Of a stretch of DNA of 64,000 bases, positions 51,213 to 60,815 are shown piece by piece. The position numbers and the translations under genes were made by a program. This DNA comes from Cognataquiflexum gelatinilyticum (GTDB lineage: Bacteria; Bacteroidota; Bacteroidia; Cytophagales; Cyclobacteriaceae), in assembly GCF_024813435.1 (NCBI RefSeq), contig NZ_JANAEZ010000006.1, positions 62,001 to 126,000 on the forward strand. The letters run 5' to 3'. The notes below the pieces were generated by a model. It did not search any database. It had not been told where the DNA came from and was given only the letters and a program-made list of their open reading frames with translations. Numbering within the stretch: position 1 is the stretch's first letter; the number at the start of each line of letters is the position of its first letter.

Positions 51213-51761
51213 ATGAGTACCATTGGCAGAATTAGATTTCCTATTATAGTCATTTTACTTTCTCTGGCTTCATGTGGAGAGGAAGTTGATAGCAGTATTT
51301 TGGAAACGTATAAAGGCCCTATCGGTCTTGCAATGGACATTGAACTCTTCCATAGCGATTCTACCATCATCCGGACTCAGGTCAAAGCCAAGAAGCAGAT
51401 GAAGTTTGGGACTGGTGATCTGGAATTTCCAGAAGGAATAGAAATCTTTTTTTTTGACAAAGACGGTAACACAAGCTCCACAATGCGGGCGGATAAAGGC
51501 TACTATGACAAAATAAAAAATATCTATAGAGGAGAAGGTGATGTGCAGGTCCATAATCTCGAAAAAGACCAAAAGCTATCCTCAGAAGAATTGTTTTGGG
51601 ACCCAAATGCAAAGAAAATTTATACCGAAAAATTTGTGACCATTCAGGAAAAAGAGACGATTTTCAATGGGACAGGCATGGAGGCAGATGATAGATTTGT
51701 TGAATATAAGCTATTTAAAGTAACAAACAGCAGGACCATTCTCCCCGGAGAAGGATTATAA
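51213..51761 (+). CDS. lptC: LPS export protein LptC
   Basis: 182 residues from ATG 51213 (MSTIGRIRFPIIVILLSLASC). The frame extends to 51156 but that overlaps the preceding terminator. It is a lipoprotein: the lipobox ends in Cys21. The rest is a beta-jellyroll: GDLEFPEGIEIFFFDKDGNTSSTMRADKGYYDKIKNIYRGEGDVQVHNLEKDQ, which fits the LptC strand repeat, as does the YTEKFVTIQEKETIFNGTGMEAD motif. It carries LPS from LptBFG to LptA. Followed 2 bases later by a small membrane protein. Confidence 0.88.
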   Translation: MSTIGRIRFPIIVILLSLASCGEEVDSSILETYKGPIGLAMDIELFHSDSTIIRTQVKAKKQMKFGTGDLEFPEGIEIFFFDKDGNTSSTMRADKGYYDKIKNIYRGEGDVQVHNLEKDQKLSSEELFWDPNAKKIYTEKFVTIQEKETIFNGTGMEADDRFVEYKLFKVTNSRTILPGEGL

Positions 51762-51763
51762 AA

Positions 51764-51985
51764 ATGAAATTACCTGACTTCTTAATTTTATCTCTTTCCG
51801 CAGCCTTGGTAATCATCGGTACTCACCTTACCTTCACGTCAGGGTTGATCAGTTCATATCCCGTTTTCATGTTTGCGGTGGCACTGCTCTTTTGGTACAG
51901 GTACCGCAAAAATGAAGCAACACTCAAATCAGAGGCTGAAAAGTCCAACCCCATCAAAAAAGTAAAAAGCCGTAAATCAAAATGA
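51764..51985 (+). CDS. small two-helix membrane protein
   Basis: 73 residues, two transmembrane helices (about 5-25 and 30-47), then a Lys/Glu-rich cytosolic tail (YRKNEATLKSEAEKSNPIKK). It is wedged between lptC (2-base gap) and the CNNM gene (4-base overlap), so it is certainly translated with them. No family name is recognised. Confidence 0.78.
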   Translation: MKLPDFLILSLSAALVIIGTHLTFTSGLISSYPVFMFAVALLFWYRYRKNEATLKSEAEKSNPIKKVKSRKSK

Positions 51986-53283
51986 TAGTATCGCCATACC
52001 TTATTTACGTCGCCATTACCTTGCTTTTTTCTGCGTTTTTTTCGGGAATGGAGATGGCTTTTGTATCTGCCAACAGGCTTCAGATAGAACTTCAAAACAA
52101 ACAAGGTTCAGTTTCGGGAAAGATTCTTTCAAACTTTATCAAAAAACCCGGACAGTTTATCGGGACGACACTGATAGGAAATACCATCGCTTTGGTGCTT
52201 TATGGTATTTTCATGGCTTATTTGCTTGAACCTTTGATTGAAGGTTGGCTTGAAAGAATTCTTAATGGTAATTTCAACAACCAAGCCTATGTGGTAATTA
52301 TCCAGACAGTATTGTCAACGATTATCGTTTTGATTACAGGGGAGTTCCTTCCCAAAAGCATTTTCATGCTGAATCCAAACAGCCTGTTGTCTTTATTTTC
52401 CTTGCCATTTCAAATTATTTATTTTTTGATGTATCCTTTAGTCTGGATGATTGTAGGGCTGTCAAGGTTATTTATTACCAAGGTCCTTAGACTGGAATAC
52501 AATGAAGATAAGCCGGTTTTTAAAGTGACCGATCTGAACAGCTTTATTAAAAACAGCCTACACCACAGTGGTCAGGATGTGAAGGTTGACCTTGATGCTA
52601 AGATTTTTGACAACGCCATAGAATTCAAAACCATCCGGGTTAGGGAATGTATGGTTCCTCGGACAGATATTGTGGCGGTTGACATAGAAGATTCGATGGA
52701 AGACCTTAAGCAGGTTTTTGCTGAAAGCGGCCATTCAAAAATCATCGTATACAAAGAATCCATTGATGATGTGATTGGGTATTGCCACCAATTGGAAATG
52801 TTCAAAAAGCCAAAAAAAGTATCTGATATCCTTACTCCGATTATCATTGTACCGGAGTCTGCCTTGGCCAATGAGCTTTTGATCCAATTCATCAAAGAGA
52901 GAAAAAGTCTTGCATTGGTAGTGGACGAATTTGGAGGGACCAGCGGGATAGTAAGTATGGAAGATATCATAGAAGAAATCTTTGGAGAGATCCAAGATGA
53001 GTATGACCAGGATGATCTCATTGAGCAAAAACTTTCAGACCATGAATATTTATTGAGCGCAAGGCATGAAATAGATTATTTAAATGAAAAATATGATTGG
53101 GATCTACCCTATGGAGATTTTGAAACTTTAGCGGGATTTATACTCTCCCTTACAGAGGATATTCCCCAAAAAGGTGAGTCAATTACCTTTGAATCATATA
53201 CTTTTAGCATAGTTTCAAAACTAGACCATAGGATAGAAACAGTAAAAGTGAAGATCCATTCGGGGTCAGAATCCAATAAGTAA
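51982..53283 (+). CDS. CNNM/CorC-type hemolysin-like transporter with CBS domains
   Basis: 433 residues. DUF21/CNNM transmembrane domain with four helices (1-190), including FFSGMEMAFVSANRLQIEL; a pair of CBS domains (about 205-330; MVPRTDIVAVDIEDSMEDL and ALVVDEFGGTSGIVSMEDIIEEIFGEI); and a C-terminal CorC/HlyC (transporter-associated) domain with DWDLPYGDFETLAGFIL. These proteins transport or regulate Mg2+/Co2+; the gliding-associated GldE of this phylum has the same architecture and cannot be separated by eye. Start overlaps the previous gene. Confidence 0.9.
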   Translation: MIVSPYLIYVAITLLFSAFFSGMEMAFVSANRLQIELQNKQGSVSGKILSNFIKKPGQFIGTTLIGNTIALVLYGIFMAYLLEPLIEGWLERILNGNFNNQAYVVIIQTVLSTIIVLITGEFLPKSIFMLNPNSLLSLFSLPFQIIYFLMYPLVWMIVGLSRLFITKVLRLEYNEDKPVFKVTDLNSFIKNSLHHSGQDVKVDLDAKIFDNAIEFKTIRVRECMVPRTDIVAVDIEDSMEDLKQVFAESGHSKIIVYKESIDDVIGYCHQLEMFKKPKKVSDILTPIIIVPESALANELLIQFIKERKSLALVVDEFGGTSGIVSMEDIIEEIFGEIQDEYDQDDLIEQKLSDHEYLLSARHEIDYLNEKYDWDLPYGDFETLAGFILSLTEDIPQKGESITFESYTFSIVSKLDHRIETVKVKIHSGSESNK

Positions 53284-53302
53284 TTTATTGACAGTGATAT
53301 TA

Positions 53303-53334
53303 TTTTGAATTTACAGGTAGATTGAATTATTTTG
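53303..53334 (+). promoter_or_regulatory. promoter candidate of ppiD
   Basis: TTTTG (53303-53307), 20 bases, then TATTTTG (53328-53334), one base shorter than TAnnTTTG. It lies 22 bases before the ATG. A short AGGAG (53350-53354) nearly abuts the start codon. Confidence 0.45.
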
Positions 53335-53356
53335 CGGCACTTCAAAAAACAGGAGA

Positions 53357-55468
53357 ATGGCTTTAATTAAAAAAATCAGACAAAGAACAGGTCTTGCAAT
53401 CGGTGTTATAGCAGTTGGATTAATATTTTTCCTCGTCGGAGGGGATCTATTGGGCCCTAATTCTACTCTTTTGGGTAGTAGCGCAAACAATGTGGGAGAG
53501 ATTGCAGGTGAAGACGTTTCCTATGAGGAATACATCCGAAAGATCGAAGAGATCAAAATTTCTTTCCAACAAAATACAGGAAGAACTCCTTCCGAAAATG
53601 AAATGAGCACTTTGCGCGAGCAAGCTTGGCAGGCATTGATTGTCGACAAAGTTTTTGCAGAGCAATATGAAGCCTTAGGTCTGACCATCTCCGATGCTGA
53701 ATTGGTAGATATGGTTCAGGGAAAAAACATCATCGCCGAATTGAGGCAGCAACTGACCAATCCCGCAACGGGAGAATTTGACAGGTCTCAGCTGATTTCT
53801 TTCTTGCAATCCCTCGAAACCGCAGGTCCTGAGCAAGTGGCGTTCTGGGAGCAGCAGGAAAAAATGTTTGCAAAAGGAAGATTAAGAATCAAGTACGACA
53901 ACCTGCTTTCAACTTCTGAGTATGCAAACTCCAAAGAGGGTAAACTTGAGCACAGGATGGCAAACAGCATTGCAGATGTGGATCATTTATTCATTCCTTT
54001 TTATGCAATTTCAGATTCCTCAATTGAAGTTTCTGACAGTGAATTGAAGGCTTACATATCCAAATATCCAGAAAAATTCAAAGTCAAAAATGCAGCTGAC
54101 TTGGAATATATCAGTTTTGAGTTGATTCCAAGTTCTGAAGATTCTTCCGCTGTTATTTCAGAAATTAAAAAGTTGACAGAAGAATTAAGAGCTTCCGACG
54201 CTGATTCTGCTTTTGTATTACGTAATTCAGAAGGACAAAATCCTTTTGTTGTAGTTGCTCCCGGCGAAGAATTGCCAAATACATTGACTTCTAATGTAGA
54301 CGATATCCAAGTAGGTGAAACTTATGGCCCATTCCTTACAAACAGGTCCTCATATGTTACCCACAAGGTGACTTCAAAATTTGAAGGAACTCCTAGAATG
54401 AGAGCTGCACATATTTTATTTGGCACGCAAGAATTATCAGAAGACGCAAAAGCTGAAGTAAAACAAAATGCAGAAAGAGTCCTCACAGAAATTCAGAACG
54501 GACTTGATTTTGCTACTGCAGCCGCGCAAAATGGACAAGACGGAACAGCACAAAGAGGTGGAGACCTTGGTTGGTTTGCCAAAGCGGATTTCGTAGAAGC
54601 CTTTGCTGATGTTTCATTTGCAGCCAAATCAACAGGTCTAATCAACAGATTGGTAGAAACCGAATATGGCTACCATATTATTTCTGTTACTGAATTGCCA
54701 AAGACTACCTCTTACAAGATCGCAACGATCGAGTTGGAGTTGGGTCCAAGTGATGTGACAAGAAACGACGTTTTCAGAAGAGCTGACTCCTTTGCTTCCA
54801 CTTCAGGCAATACTGCTGAATTTTCAGCCAATGCTGAAAAAGATGGCTACAGAATCATCCAAGCTAACAATGTAGATGCATTTGCCAGGACTTTGAATAA
54901 CCTACAAAATGCTAGGGAAGTTGTCAGATGGGCATTCAATGAGGCATCCGAAGGATCTGTTTCCCCGGTATTTGAATTGGACAATGCTTACATTGTGGCC
55001 AACCTTAAAAAGAAATATGAAGAAGGTACCGCTACTTTGGATCAAGTGAGACAGCAGGTATTGGTACAGGTAAGAAACGATAAGAAGGCAGAAATCATCA
55101 AAGAAAAACTCTCAGGAAAAGCAACGCTTGAAGAAATGCAGGCTGTATTTCCAAATGAGGCTTCCCTTGACAAATCTCCTGACCTGAGAATGAACGCATC
55201 TGTTCTGCCTGGCGTAGGTTATGCTCCTAAAGCAATCGGAGCTGCTTTTGGATTGAAAAATTCAGGTGATATCAGCAAGCCTATCCATGAAGATGTAGGT
55301 ATCATAGTGATCAAATTGAATTCATTGACTCCTGCAGCAGATATTGCAAGCTATAACTCTTACCAAAGCCAATTGACTTTGAATGCTTCCCAAAGGACAG
55401 CTTACATGATCATGATGGCATTGGAAGACCTTGCAGATGTGAAGGATTACAGATATAAATTCTTCTGA
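53357..55468 (+). CDS. ppiD: PpiD/SurA-type peptidyl-prolyl isomerase
   Basis: 703 residues, anchored by one N-terminal helix (about 12-30; GLAIGVIAVGLIFFLVGGD) and otherwise periplasmic. Residues 35-210 are the SurA-N-like chaperone domain. A parvulin domain lies about 345-450: MRAAHILFGTQEL, TAAAQNGQDGTAQRGGDLGWF, and EYGYHIISVTE. The remaining C-terminal region is helical. PpiD works at the Sec translocon and helps outer-membrane proteins fold. It is the last gene of the conserved envelope run and ends in a strong terminator. Confidence 0.92.
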   Translation: MALIKKIRQRTGLAIGVIAVGLIFFLVGGDLLGPNSTLLGSSANNVGEIAGEDVSYEEYIRKIEEIKISFQQNTGRTPSENEMSTLREQAWQALIVDKVFAEQYEALGLTISDAELVDMVQGKNIIAELRQQLTNPATGEFDRSQLISFLQSLETAGPEQVAFWEQQEKMFAKGRLRIKYDNLLSTSEYANSKEGKLEHRMANSIADVDHLFIPFYAISDSSIEVSDSELKAYISKYPEKFKVKNAADLEYISFELIPSSEDSSAVISEIKKLTEELRASDADSAFVLRNSEGQNPFVVVAPGEELPNTLTSNVDDIQVGETYGPFLTNRSSYVTHKVTSKFEGTPRMRAAHILFGTQELSEDAKAEVKQNAERVLTEIQNGLDFATAAAQNGQDGTAQRGGDLGWFAKADFVEAFADVSFAAKSTGLINRLVETEYGYHIISVTELPKTTSYKIATIELELGPSDVTRNDVFRRADSFASTSGNTAEFSANAEKDGYRIIQANNVDAFARTLNNLQNAREVVRWAFNEASEGSVSPVFELDNAYIVANLKKKYEEGTATLDQVRQQVLVQVRNDKKAEIIKEKLSGKATLEEMQAVFPNEASLDKSPDLRMNASVLPGVGYAPKAIGAAFGLKNSGDISKPIHEDVGIIVIKLNSLTPAADIASYNSYQSQLTLNASQRTAYMIMMALEDLADVKDYRYKFF

Positions 55469-55490
55469 TATTCATATCAGAAATAAATAG

Positions 55491-55520
55491 AACCCGTGGG
55501 ATTCCTCACGGGTTTTTTTG
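55491..55520 (+). terminator. terminator after ppiD
   Basis: Stem AACCCGTG (55491-55498) / CACGGGTT (55507-55514), 8-base loop, then T-run. Confidence 0.82.
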
Positions 55521-55574
55521 TGCAAATGGATTTTATTTTTACACAATGGTGTTTATCCATTAAAATCGTAAAAG

Positions 55575-55841
55575 ATGGAAGATACATTTAACAGGCAGGC
55601 TTTTAAAGACAAATTGGAAGCTCAGACTACTTTCCCTACATTGTATATGTTCAAATTTATCGTTCCCAATGGCAGGGAATCACAAGTGGCCGCATTATTG
55701 CCTAATAATAAAATGACCTTAAAACATTCCTCCCAAGGAAAGTATGTCTCCGCTACAATCAAGGCCCTGATGCCAAACAGCGATTCAATTATGGACATAT
55801 ATGAAAAGGCTTCGAATATCGAAGGCGTAATATCACTTTAA
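55575..55841 (+). CDS. DUF493 family protein
   Basis: 88 residues, cytosolic, alpha/beta ferredoxin-like fold expected. DUF493/YbeD pattern: TFPTLYMFKFIVPNGRESQVAALL, KHSSQGKYVSATIKALMPNSDSIMDIYEKASNIEGVISL. Role unknown. First of three tightly packed genes (12 and 2 base gaps) with phhB and rsmI. Confidence 0.88.
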   Translation: MEDTFNRQAFKDKLEAQTTFPTLYMFKFIVPNGRESQVAALLPNNKMTLKHSSQGKYVSATIKALMPNSDSIMDIYEKASNIEGVISL

Positions 55842-55853
55842 ACCAATCAAACC

Positions 55854-56081
55854 ATGTGGACTGAAAAAAATAACAAACTAAGCAAAACCTTTAAATTCAA
55901 GGATTTTCAGGAGGCTTTTGCCTTTATGACTAGAGTGGCTTTTTTAGCAGAATCACAGGGTCATCATCCCAATTGGAGCAACGTCTATAATACCGTAGTG
56001 ATCGAACTCAATACCCATGATGCCGGTAATATCGTTACAGAGAAAGACCACAAACTTGCCAAAGCCATTGATCAGATTTAA
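55854..56081 (+). CDS. phhB: 4a-hydroxytetrahydrobiopterin dehydratase (DCoH)
   Basis: 75 residues, short for the family; the N-terminal beta strand is brief. It removes water from the carbinolamine in pterin cycling or acts as a dimerisation factor. Active-site segment ESQGHHPNWSNVYNTVVIEL (His-His-Pro) and the C-terminal EKDHKLAKAIDQ are conserved. It lies between DUF493 and rsmI and is co-transcribed with them. No phenylalanine hydroxylase is adjacent. Confidence 0.9.
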   Translation: MWTEKNNKLSKTFKFKDFQEAFAFMTRVAFLAESQGHHPNWSNVYNTVVIELNTHDAGNIVTEKDHKLAKAIDQI

Positions 56082-56083
56082 AT

Positions 56084-56797
56084 ATGTCGGAAGAGAAGTC
56101 GATCAATCTGTTTCTGGTTCCTACGCCCATCGGAAATTTAAAAGATATCACGCTTAGGGCGATAGAAGTACTGAATTCCGTTGATGTGATCTTGGCAGAA
56201 GATACGCGTACTACGGGAAAATTATTGAAACACCTAGAAATCAAAAGGCCGCTTCAGAGTTACCATATTTTCAACGAGCATAAAGCCGTCGAAAAATTAG
56301 TAGAAAGGATGCGGCGTGGGGAAGTGTTGGCCCTTGTCAGTGACGCCGGTACGCCGGGTATCTCAGACCCGGGATTTCTTCTTGTAAGGGCCGCTAAGGA
56401 CGCGGGTCTTGAAGTCAACTGTCTTCCCGGCGCTACGGCTTTTGTGCCCGCATTGGTCAACTCAGGGCTTCCAAATGACAGGTTTACTTTTGAAGGATTT
56501 CTTCCCCATAAAAAAGGGAGAAAAACAAGGATCGAATCTTTGTTGGAAGAATCCCGCACCATGATATTCTACGAATCACCGCATAGGTTGATGAAGACCT
56601 TGGAGCAGTTTGCCGAGGCATTTGGTCCAGATAGAATGGCAAGTGTATCCAGAGAACTGACAAAAATCTATGAGGAAAATGTCAGAGGAACATTACAGGA
56701 ACTTGTTGCCTATTACCAAGAGCATCCTATCAAGGGTGAGATCGTATTGGTAGTACAGGGAAGGCAAAAAAATGATGCCTATTCAAATGAAAACTAA
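56084..56797 (+). CDS. rsmI: 16S rRNA (cytidine-2'-O)-methyltransferase RsmI
   Basis: 237 residues. It methylates C1402 of 16S rRNA with SAM. SPOUT-unrelated tetrapyrrole-methylase fold: PTPIGNLKDITLRAIEVLNSVDVILAEDTRTTGKLLKHL, LVSDAGTPGISDPGFLLV and LPGATAFVPALVNSGL are all diagnostic. Starts 2 bases after phhB. Cytosolic. Confidence 0.96.
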   Translation: MSEEKSINLFLVPTPIGNLKDITLRAIEVLNSVDVILAEDTRTTGKLLKHLEIKRPLQSYHIFNEHKAVEKLVERMRRGEVLALVSDAGTPGISDPGFLLVRAAKDAGLEVNCLPGATAFVPALVNSGLPNDRFTFEGFLPHKKGRKTRIESLLEESRTMIFYESPHRLMKTLEQFAEAFGPDRMASVSRELTKIYEENVRGTLQELVAYYQEHPIKGEIVLVVQGRQKNDAYSNEN

Positions 56798-56837
56798 TCA
56801 GGCTTCTTTCTCTTATATGAACAAGTTCTGAAAATTG

Positions 56838-56869
56838 TTGAATGCAGATAGATTCACAGCATATCTTTG
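56838..56869 (+). promoter_or_regulatory. promoter candidate of suhB
   Basis: TTG (56838-56840), 21 bases, then exact -7 box TATCTTTG (56862-56869). The ATG is 44 bases further on. Confidence 0.5.
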
Positions 56870-56913
56870 CATCGGTATATTTTTCAATTCAATAAAATTA
56901 ACCTTCTCGCAAT

Positions 56914-57711
56914 ATGATTGACCTTTTACCAATCCTCCAACAAACAGAAATAGTCGCCAAGGAAGCCGGCGCATTTATCCGCAAAGAAAGACAATCCTTT
57001 GACCTCAATAAAGTCGAGCAGAAAGGGCTGAACGACCTCGTATCTTACGTGGATAAAGAGGCTGAAAAAATTATTGTTGACCGACTCAGCCGGATTTTGC
57101 CTGAGGCGGATTTTATCACTGAGGAAGGAACAGGATCAACAGATGGCAAAGAATATACCTGGATCATCGATCCTTTGGACGGTACCACAAATTTTATTCA
57201 CGGACTTCCGATTTTCTCGGTAAGCATAGGATTGAAGTTTCATGATGAAATTGTCCTAGGTGTAGTCTATGAGATCAATTTTGACGAGTGTTTCTATGCT
57301 GTCAAGGGTAAAGGCGCATTTTGCAACGGTAAGCCGATCCATGTGAGTCCCGCCAAAACATTGGGAGAAAGTCTGATTGGGACAGGTTTTCCTTACAGTG
57401 CCTTTGGTCAGATTGATAATTATTTGAGTGTTCTAAGGCTTCTGATGGAAAAATGCCATGGCTTGAGGCGAATGGGAAGTGCTGCAGTTGACCTTTGTTA
57501 TGTGGCTTGTGGAAGGCAGGATGGTTTTTTTGAATATGACCTTAAGCCTTACGATGTGGCGGCCGGAATCATCATCATACAAGAGGCCGGAGGAAGGGTT
57601 TCTGACTTTGAAATGGGGGATGATTACCTTTTTGGTAAGAAAATTGTAGCTACCAATGGTCTAATCCACGACGAACTCGGAAGTGATATCCAAAAAATCT
57701 GGAAAAAATAG
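56914..57711 (+). CDS. suhB: inositol monophosphatase family protein
   Basis: 265 residues, with the Li-sensitive phosphatase fold. Metal site: ITEEGTGS (Glu), IIDPLDGTTNFIHGLP (DPLDGT), and KPYDVAAGIIIIQEAGG (Asp). It hydrolyses inositol-1-phosphate or related sugar phosphates; SuhB orthologues also act in rRNA transcription antitermination in enterobacteria, which is not assumed here. Cytosolic. It follows its own promoter. Confidence 0.92.
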   Translation: MIDLLPILQQTEIVAKEAGAFIRKERQSFDLNKVEQKGLNDLVSYVDKEAEKIIVDRLSRILPEADFITEEGTGSTDGKEYTWIIDPLDGTTNFIHGLPIFSVSIGLKFHDEIVLGVVYEINFDECFYAVKGKGAFCNGKPIHVSPAKTLGESLIGTGFPYSAFGQIDNYLSVLRLLMEKCHGLRRMGSAAVDLCYVACGRQDGFFEYDLKPYDVAAGIIIIQEAGGRVSDFEMGDDYLFGKKIVATNGLIHDELGSDIQKIWKK

Positions 57712-57786
57712 AAAAGTTGGGTTCTTCCAATCGGAATCCAAAAAACATCTTCCTCCGTTATTAAGATTGCCTTAATCCATTCAATC

Positions 57787-60771
57787 ATGAAAAAAACGCT
57801 GCTCATCATATTCGGTATTTTTATTTTTTTACTTGTTTCTCTCTTTGCTTTGCCATTTATTTTCAAAGACAAAATCATAGCGCGCATAGATCAAGAAATC
57901 GCCTCTTCAGTCAATGCACAAGTTTATTATGACATCAATAATGTCAGCCTGAGTGTATTTAAAAGATTCCCTCATATTTCGGCTACGGTTGGAGATTTTG
58001 GAATTGTAGGAAACGAGCCTTTCCAATCTGATACCTTGGTCCATATGGATAAGTTACAAGTGGATTTTAACTTAAAGTCAATCTTGTTTGAAGATATCCC
58101 GACATTGACGGGAATCCACTTAGACGGCGGAAGTCTGTTTGTCAAGGTTTTGGAAGATGGGACCGCCAACTACGATATCACCTATCCTTCAGAAGCAGAC
58201 ACAGTTCCTGAAAGCAACTTTCAGATTGCAGTTGATCTGATCCAAGTCAATGACCTTAATTTGATCTATGATGACATGTCGCTCGGGTATTTTATGGTCT
58301 TGGGCAATGTCAACCTTGAAGGAAGTGGAGACTTTACCGCAGATGTATATGACCTTCCTTTAAAAATGGATGCCCTGATCGGGGATATATCCTATGATGG
58401 CATCAGCTACCTTTCAGGCAAGCAATTCAAAGGAGAAACGACCATGAACATCGACATGGCCAATATGAAGTTTGCCTTTGGAGAAGGGGAATTTGCTCTC
58501 AACGATTTTTTGTTTGATTTGACCGGATTTATAGCCATGCCTGCGGAAGACATTGAAATAGACCTTGCGTTTGAGGGAAAAGACAATACGTTTAAAAGCA
58601 TTCTTTCTTTGATACCGGGAATCTATACTGAGAGTTTTTCCGATTTGAAAACTTCTGGTACCATGGATTTTGAAGGATTTGTAAAAGGTATTTATAATGA
58701 AACCAGCATGCCCTCCTTTGATGTATCCTTGAATGTGACAGATGGGATGTTCCAATATCCGGATCTTCCAAGGCCTGTTAGCAATGTAAACATTGAATTT
58801 CAGGCAAAAAATGAGACTAACAATCTGGACAATACCATCATTAATATTCCTACTTTCAACCTTGATTTTGGTAGCAATCCGATTTCTGGGCGTTTCTTTT
58901 TGGCAAATCTGACCAGTTATGAAATGGATGGAGCTTTGATCGGAAAACTGAATCTTGAGGAATTGACATCCATTTTCCCGATTGAAGGATTGACTTTGAA
59001 GGGACTTTTAGATGTAAATGCAAAGGCGAAAGGAAAATATGATTCTGTAGCACAAGTTATCCCAAACATCGATGCCAAATTATTGCTCAGCAACGGGTAC
59101 ATCAAAAGCGCGGATTATCCTGCACCGATTGACAAATTGAATGTTTCAGCCTCTGTTCAGAACAATACAGGAAAAATGAACGACTTTATTGTGGACCTGA
59201 ATCAATTTGGTTTTGTCCTTGAAGAAGAATCAATCAACGGAAGGCTAAAAATCAATGATTTTACGCGACTTAACTGGGATGGTGCTGTTAACGGAACAGT
59301 GGATTTGGGCAAAATTTTAGCAATTTTTCCTATCGAAGGGATGGACATGACAGGAAAAATCCAAGCAGATATCCAGACCAAAGGTTCCTATAAAGACGTA
59401 GAAGATGGTCAATATGGAAAACTTGATACCCGTGGCAATGTCGGCATCAATCAATTTTCCTTCACTTCTGCCGATATTCCTCAAGGCATCAAGATCAATC
59501 AGGCAAAAGCTGATTTTTCTCCCGACCGTATTTCATTAAGCCAATTTGATTCGCAGGTGGGGCAAAGCCCAATTCAGGCTACAGGATTCCTTTCCAACTA
59601 CCTGAATTATTTCCTTAAAGAAGACGAGACTTTGAAAGGACAGTTGAGTTTGACTTCAAGCAAGTTCAATGTAAATGAATGGATGACCGCATCTACCCCG
59701 GCAGATACTGCTGCGCTGACAGTTATCCAATTGCCAAAGAATATAGATTTTTCCATGTCTGTGGCAGCTGATGAAGTTCTGTATGATAACCTCACTTTGA
59801 AAGAAGTCAAGGGGAATATGCTCCTTAGAAATGGTGTCCTCAGCTTTTCTGATGCATCTATGCGGACACTTGGTGGTCAGATGACTCTAAATGGCACTTA
59901 CGATCCAAGCAATTTGGCAGAACCTAAATTTGATTTCAGCCTTAATCTTGCCAATCTCAGTATTCCACAGGCATTCCAATCTTTCAATACAGTCAAGGCT
60001 TTTGCCCCGATTGCCCAGCACCTCGCCGGAAACTTCAATTCCACATTGGCTTTCTCGGGTAAATTGGGACAGGATATGATGCCAATTCTTTCTTCATTGG
60101 ATGGGAAAGGGTTATTGAAAGTGGCAGAAGCAGCGTTCAAAGACAGTCCGATCATCCAAGGTGTGACGAGTCTTACCAAGCTGAATGACACCAATACACT
60201 TCAGCTTAAAAACATCTCTATTCCAATAGAAATCAATAACGGTGTTCTTGATGTCAAGCCTTTTGATGTCAAGCTTTGGGACTATCAGGCAAATATCCAA
60301 GGAAGCACCGGTTTTGACGGGACCATCAATTACCTGGTCAACATGCAGGTTCCTGCAGGAAAATTCGGGGCGCAAGCAAATACACTTTTGGCGGCTATTT
60401 CTGGAAATGAAGTCAACGAATCAACAATCATACCGGTGGCAATAAGCCTAGGAGGAACGTATAATGCGCCTAAAATTGGTTTGGCTGGTGGCAACAGTAT
60501 TGAAACCTTACTTGCAAATTCTCTGAAATCAAGAGTGAGCAATGAAAAAGAAATTATCCAACAGGAAGTAACCCAGCAGTTTAAAGCGGCGGAGGACAGT
60601 TTGAAAAAAGAACTGAAACTCAAAGCTGATATGGTTCAGGACAGTGTCAAGAAAGAAGCAGACAAGAAAATAGAAGAAACAAAAACCAAAGCAGTAGACG
60701 AAGCCAAGAAAGTGCTGAAGGGATTGTTGAAGCCCAAGCCTGCCAAGCCGGATTCGACGAAGTTGGATTAA
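57787..60771 (+). CDS. AsmA-family large envelope protein
   Basis: 994 residues. One N-terminal transmembrane helix (KKTLLIIFGIFIFLLVSLFALPF), then a long periplasmic beta-rich chain made of repeated strand-turn units: an AsmA N-terminal domain (ARIDQEIASSVNAQVYYDINNVSLSVFKRFPH) and an AsmA-like C-terminal region ending near residue 905. AsmA-clan proteins bridge inner and outer membrane and are proposed phospholipid carriers (TamB/YhdP type). The last 80 residues (about 915-994) are a charged helical tail of Lys/Glu/Ala (for example KKEADKKIEETKTKAVDEAK), likely a coiled coil. Monocistronic. Confidence 0.9.
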   Translation: MKKTLLIIFGIFIFLLVSLFALPFIFKDKIIARIDQEIASSVNAQVYYDINNVSLSVFKRFPHISATVGDFGIVGNEPFQSDTLVHMDKLQVDFNLKSILFEDIPTLTGIHLDGGSLFVKVLEDGTANYDITYPSEADTVPESNFQIAVDLIQVNDLNLIYDDMSLGYFMVLGNVNLEGSGDFTADVYDLPLKMDALIGDISYDGISYLSGKQFKGETTMNIDMANMKFAFGEGEFALNDFLFDLTGFIAMPAEDIEIDLAFEGKDNTFKSILSLIPGIYTESFSDLKTSGTMDFEGFVKGIYNETSMPSFDVSLNVTDGMFQYPDLPRPVSNVNIEFQAKNETNNLDNTIINIPTFNLDFGSNPISGRFFLANLTSYEMDGALIGKLNLEELTSIFPIEGLTLKGLLDVNAKAKGKYDSVAQVIPNIDAKLLLSNGYIKSADYPAPIDKLNVSASVQNNTGKMNDFIVDLNQFGFVLEEESINGRLKINDFTRLNWDGAVNGTVDLGKILAIFPIEGMDMTGKIQADIQTKGSYKDVEDGQYGKLDTRGNVGINQFSFTSADIPQGIKINQAKADFSPDRISLSQFDSQVGQSPIQATGFLSNYLNYFLKEDETLKGQLSLTSSKFNVNEWMTASTPADTAALTVIQLPKNIDFSMSVAADEVLYDNLTLKEVKGNMLLRNGVLSFSDASMRTLGGQMTLNGTYDPSNLAEPKFDFSLNLANLSIPQAFQSFNTVKAFAPIAQHLAGNFNSTLAFSGKLGQDMMPILSSLDGKGLLKVAEAAFKDSPIIQGVTSLTKLNDTNTLQLKNISIPIEINNGVLDVKPFDVKLWDYQANIQGSTGFDGTINYLVNMQVPAGKFGAQANTLLAAISGNEVNESTIIPVAISLGGTYNAPKIGLAGGNSIETLLANSLKSRVSNEKEIIQQEVTQQFKAAEDSLKKELKLKADMVQDSVKKEADKKIEETKTKAVDEAKKVLKGLLKPKPAKPDSTKLD

Positions 60772-60815
60772 TTGGATATTTGGTTAAGGGTTATTTGTTA
60801 ATGGCGTTAAGCTAA

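Noticed and set aside
52572..53021. 149-residue ORF on the minus strand
   Set aside because: Shadow of the CBS-domain region of the CNNM gene.
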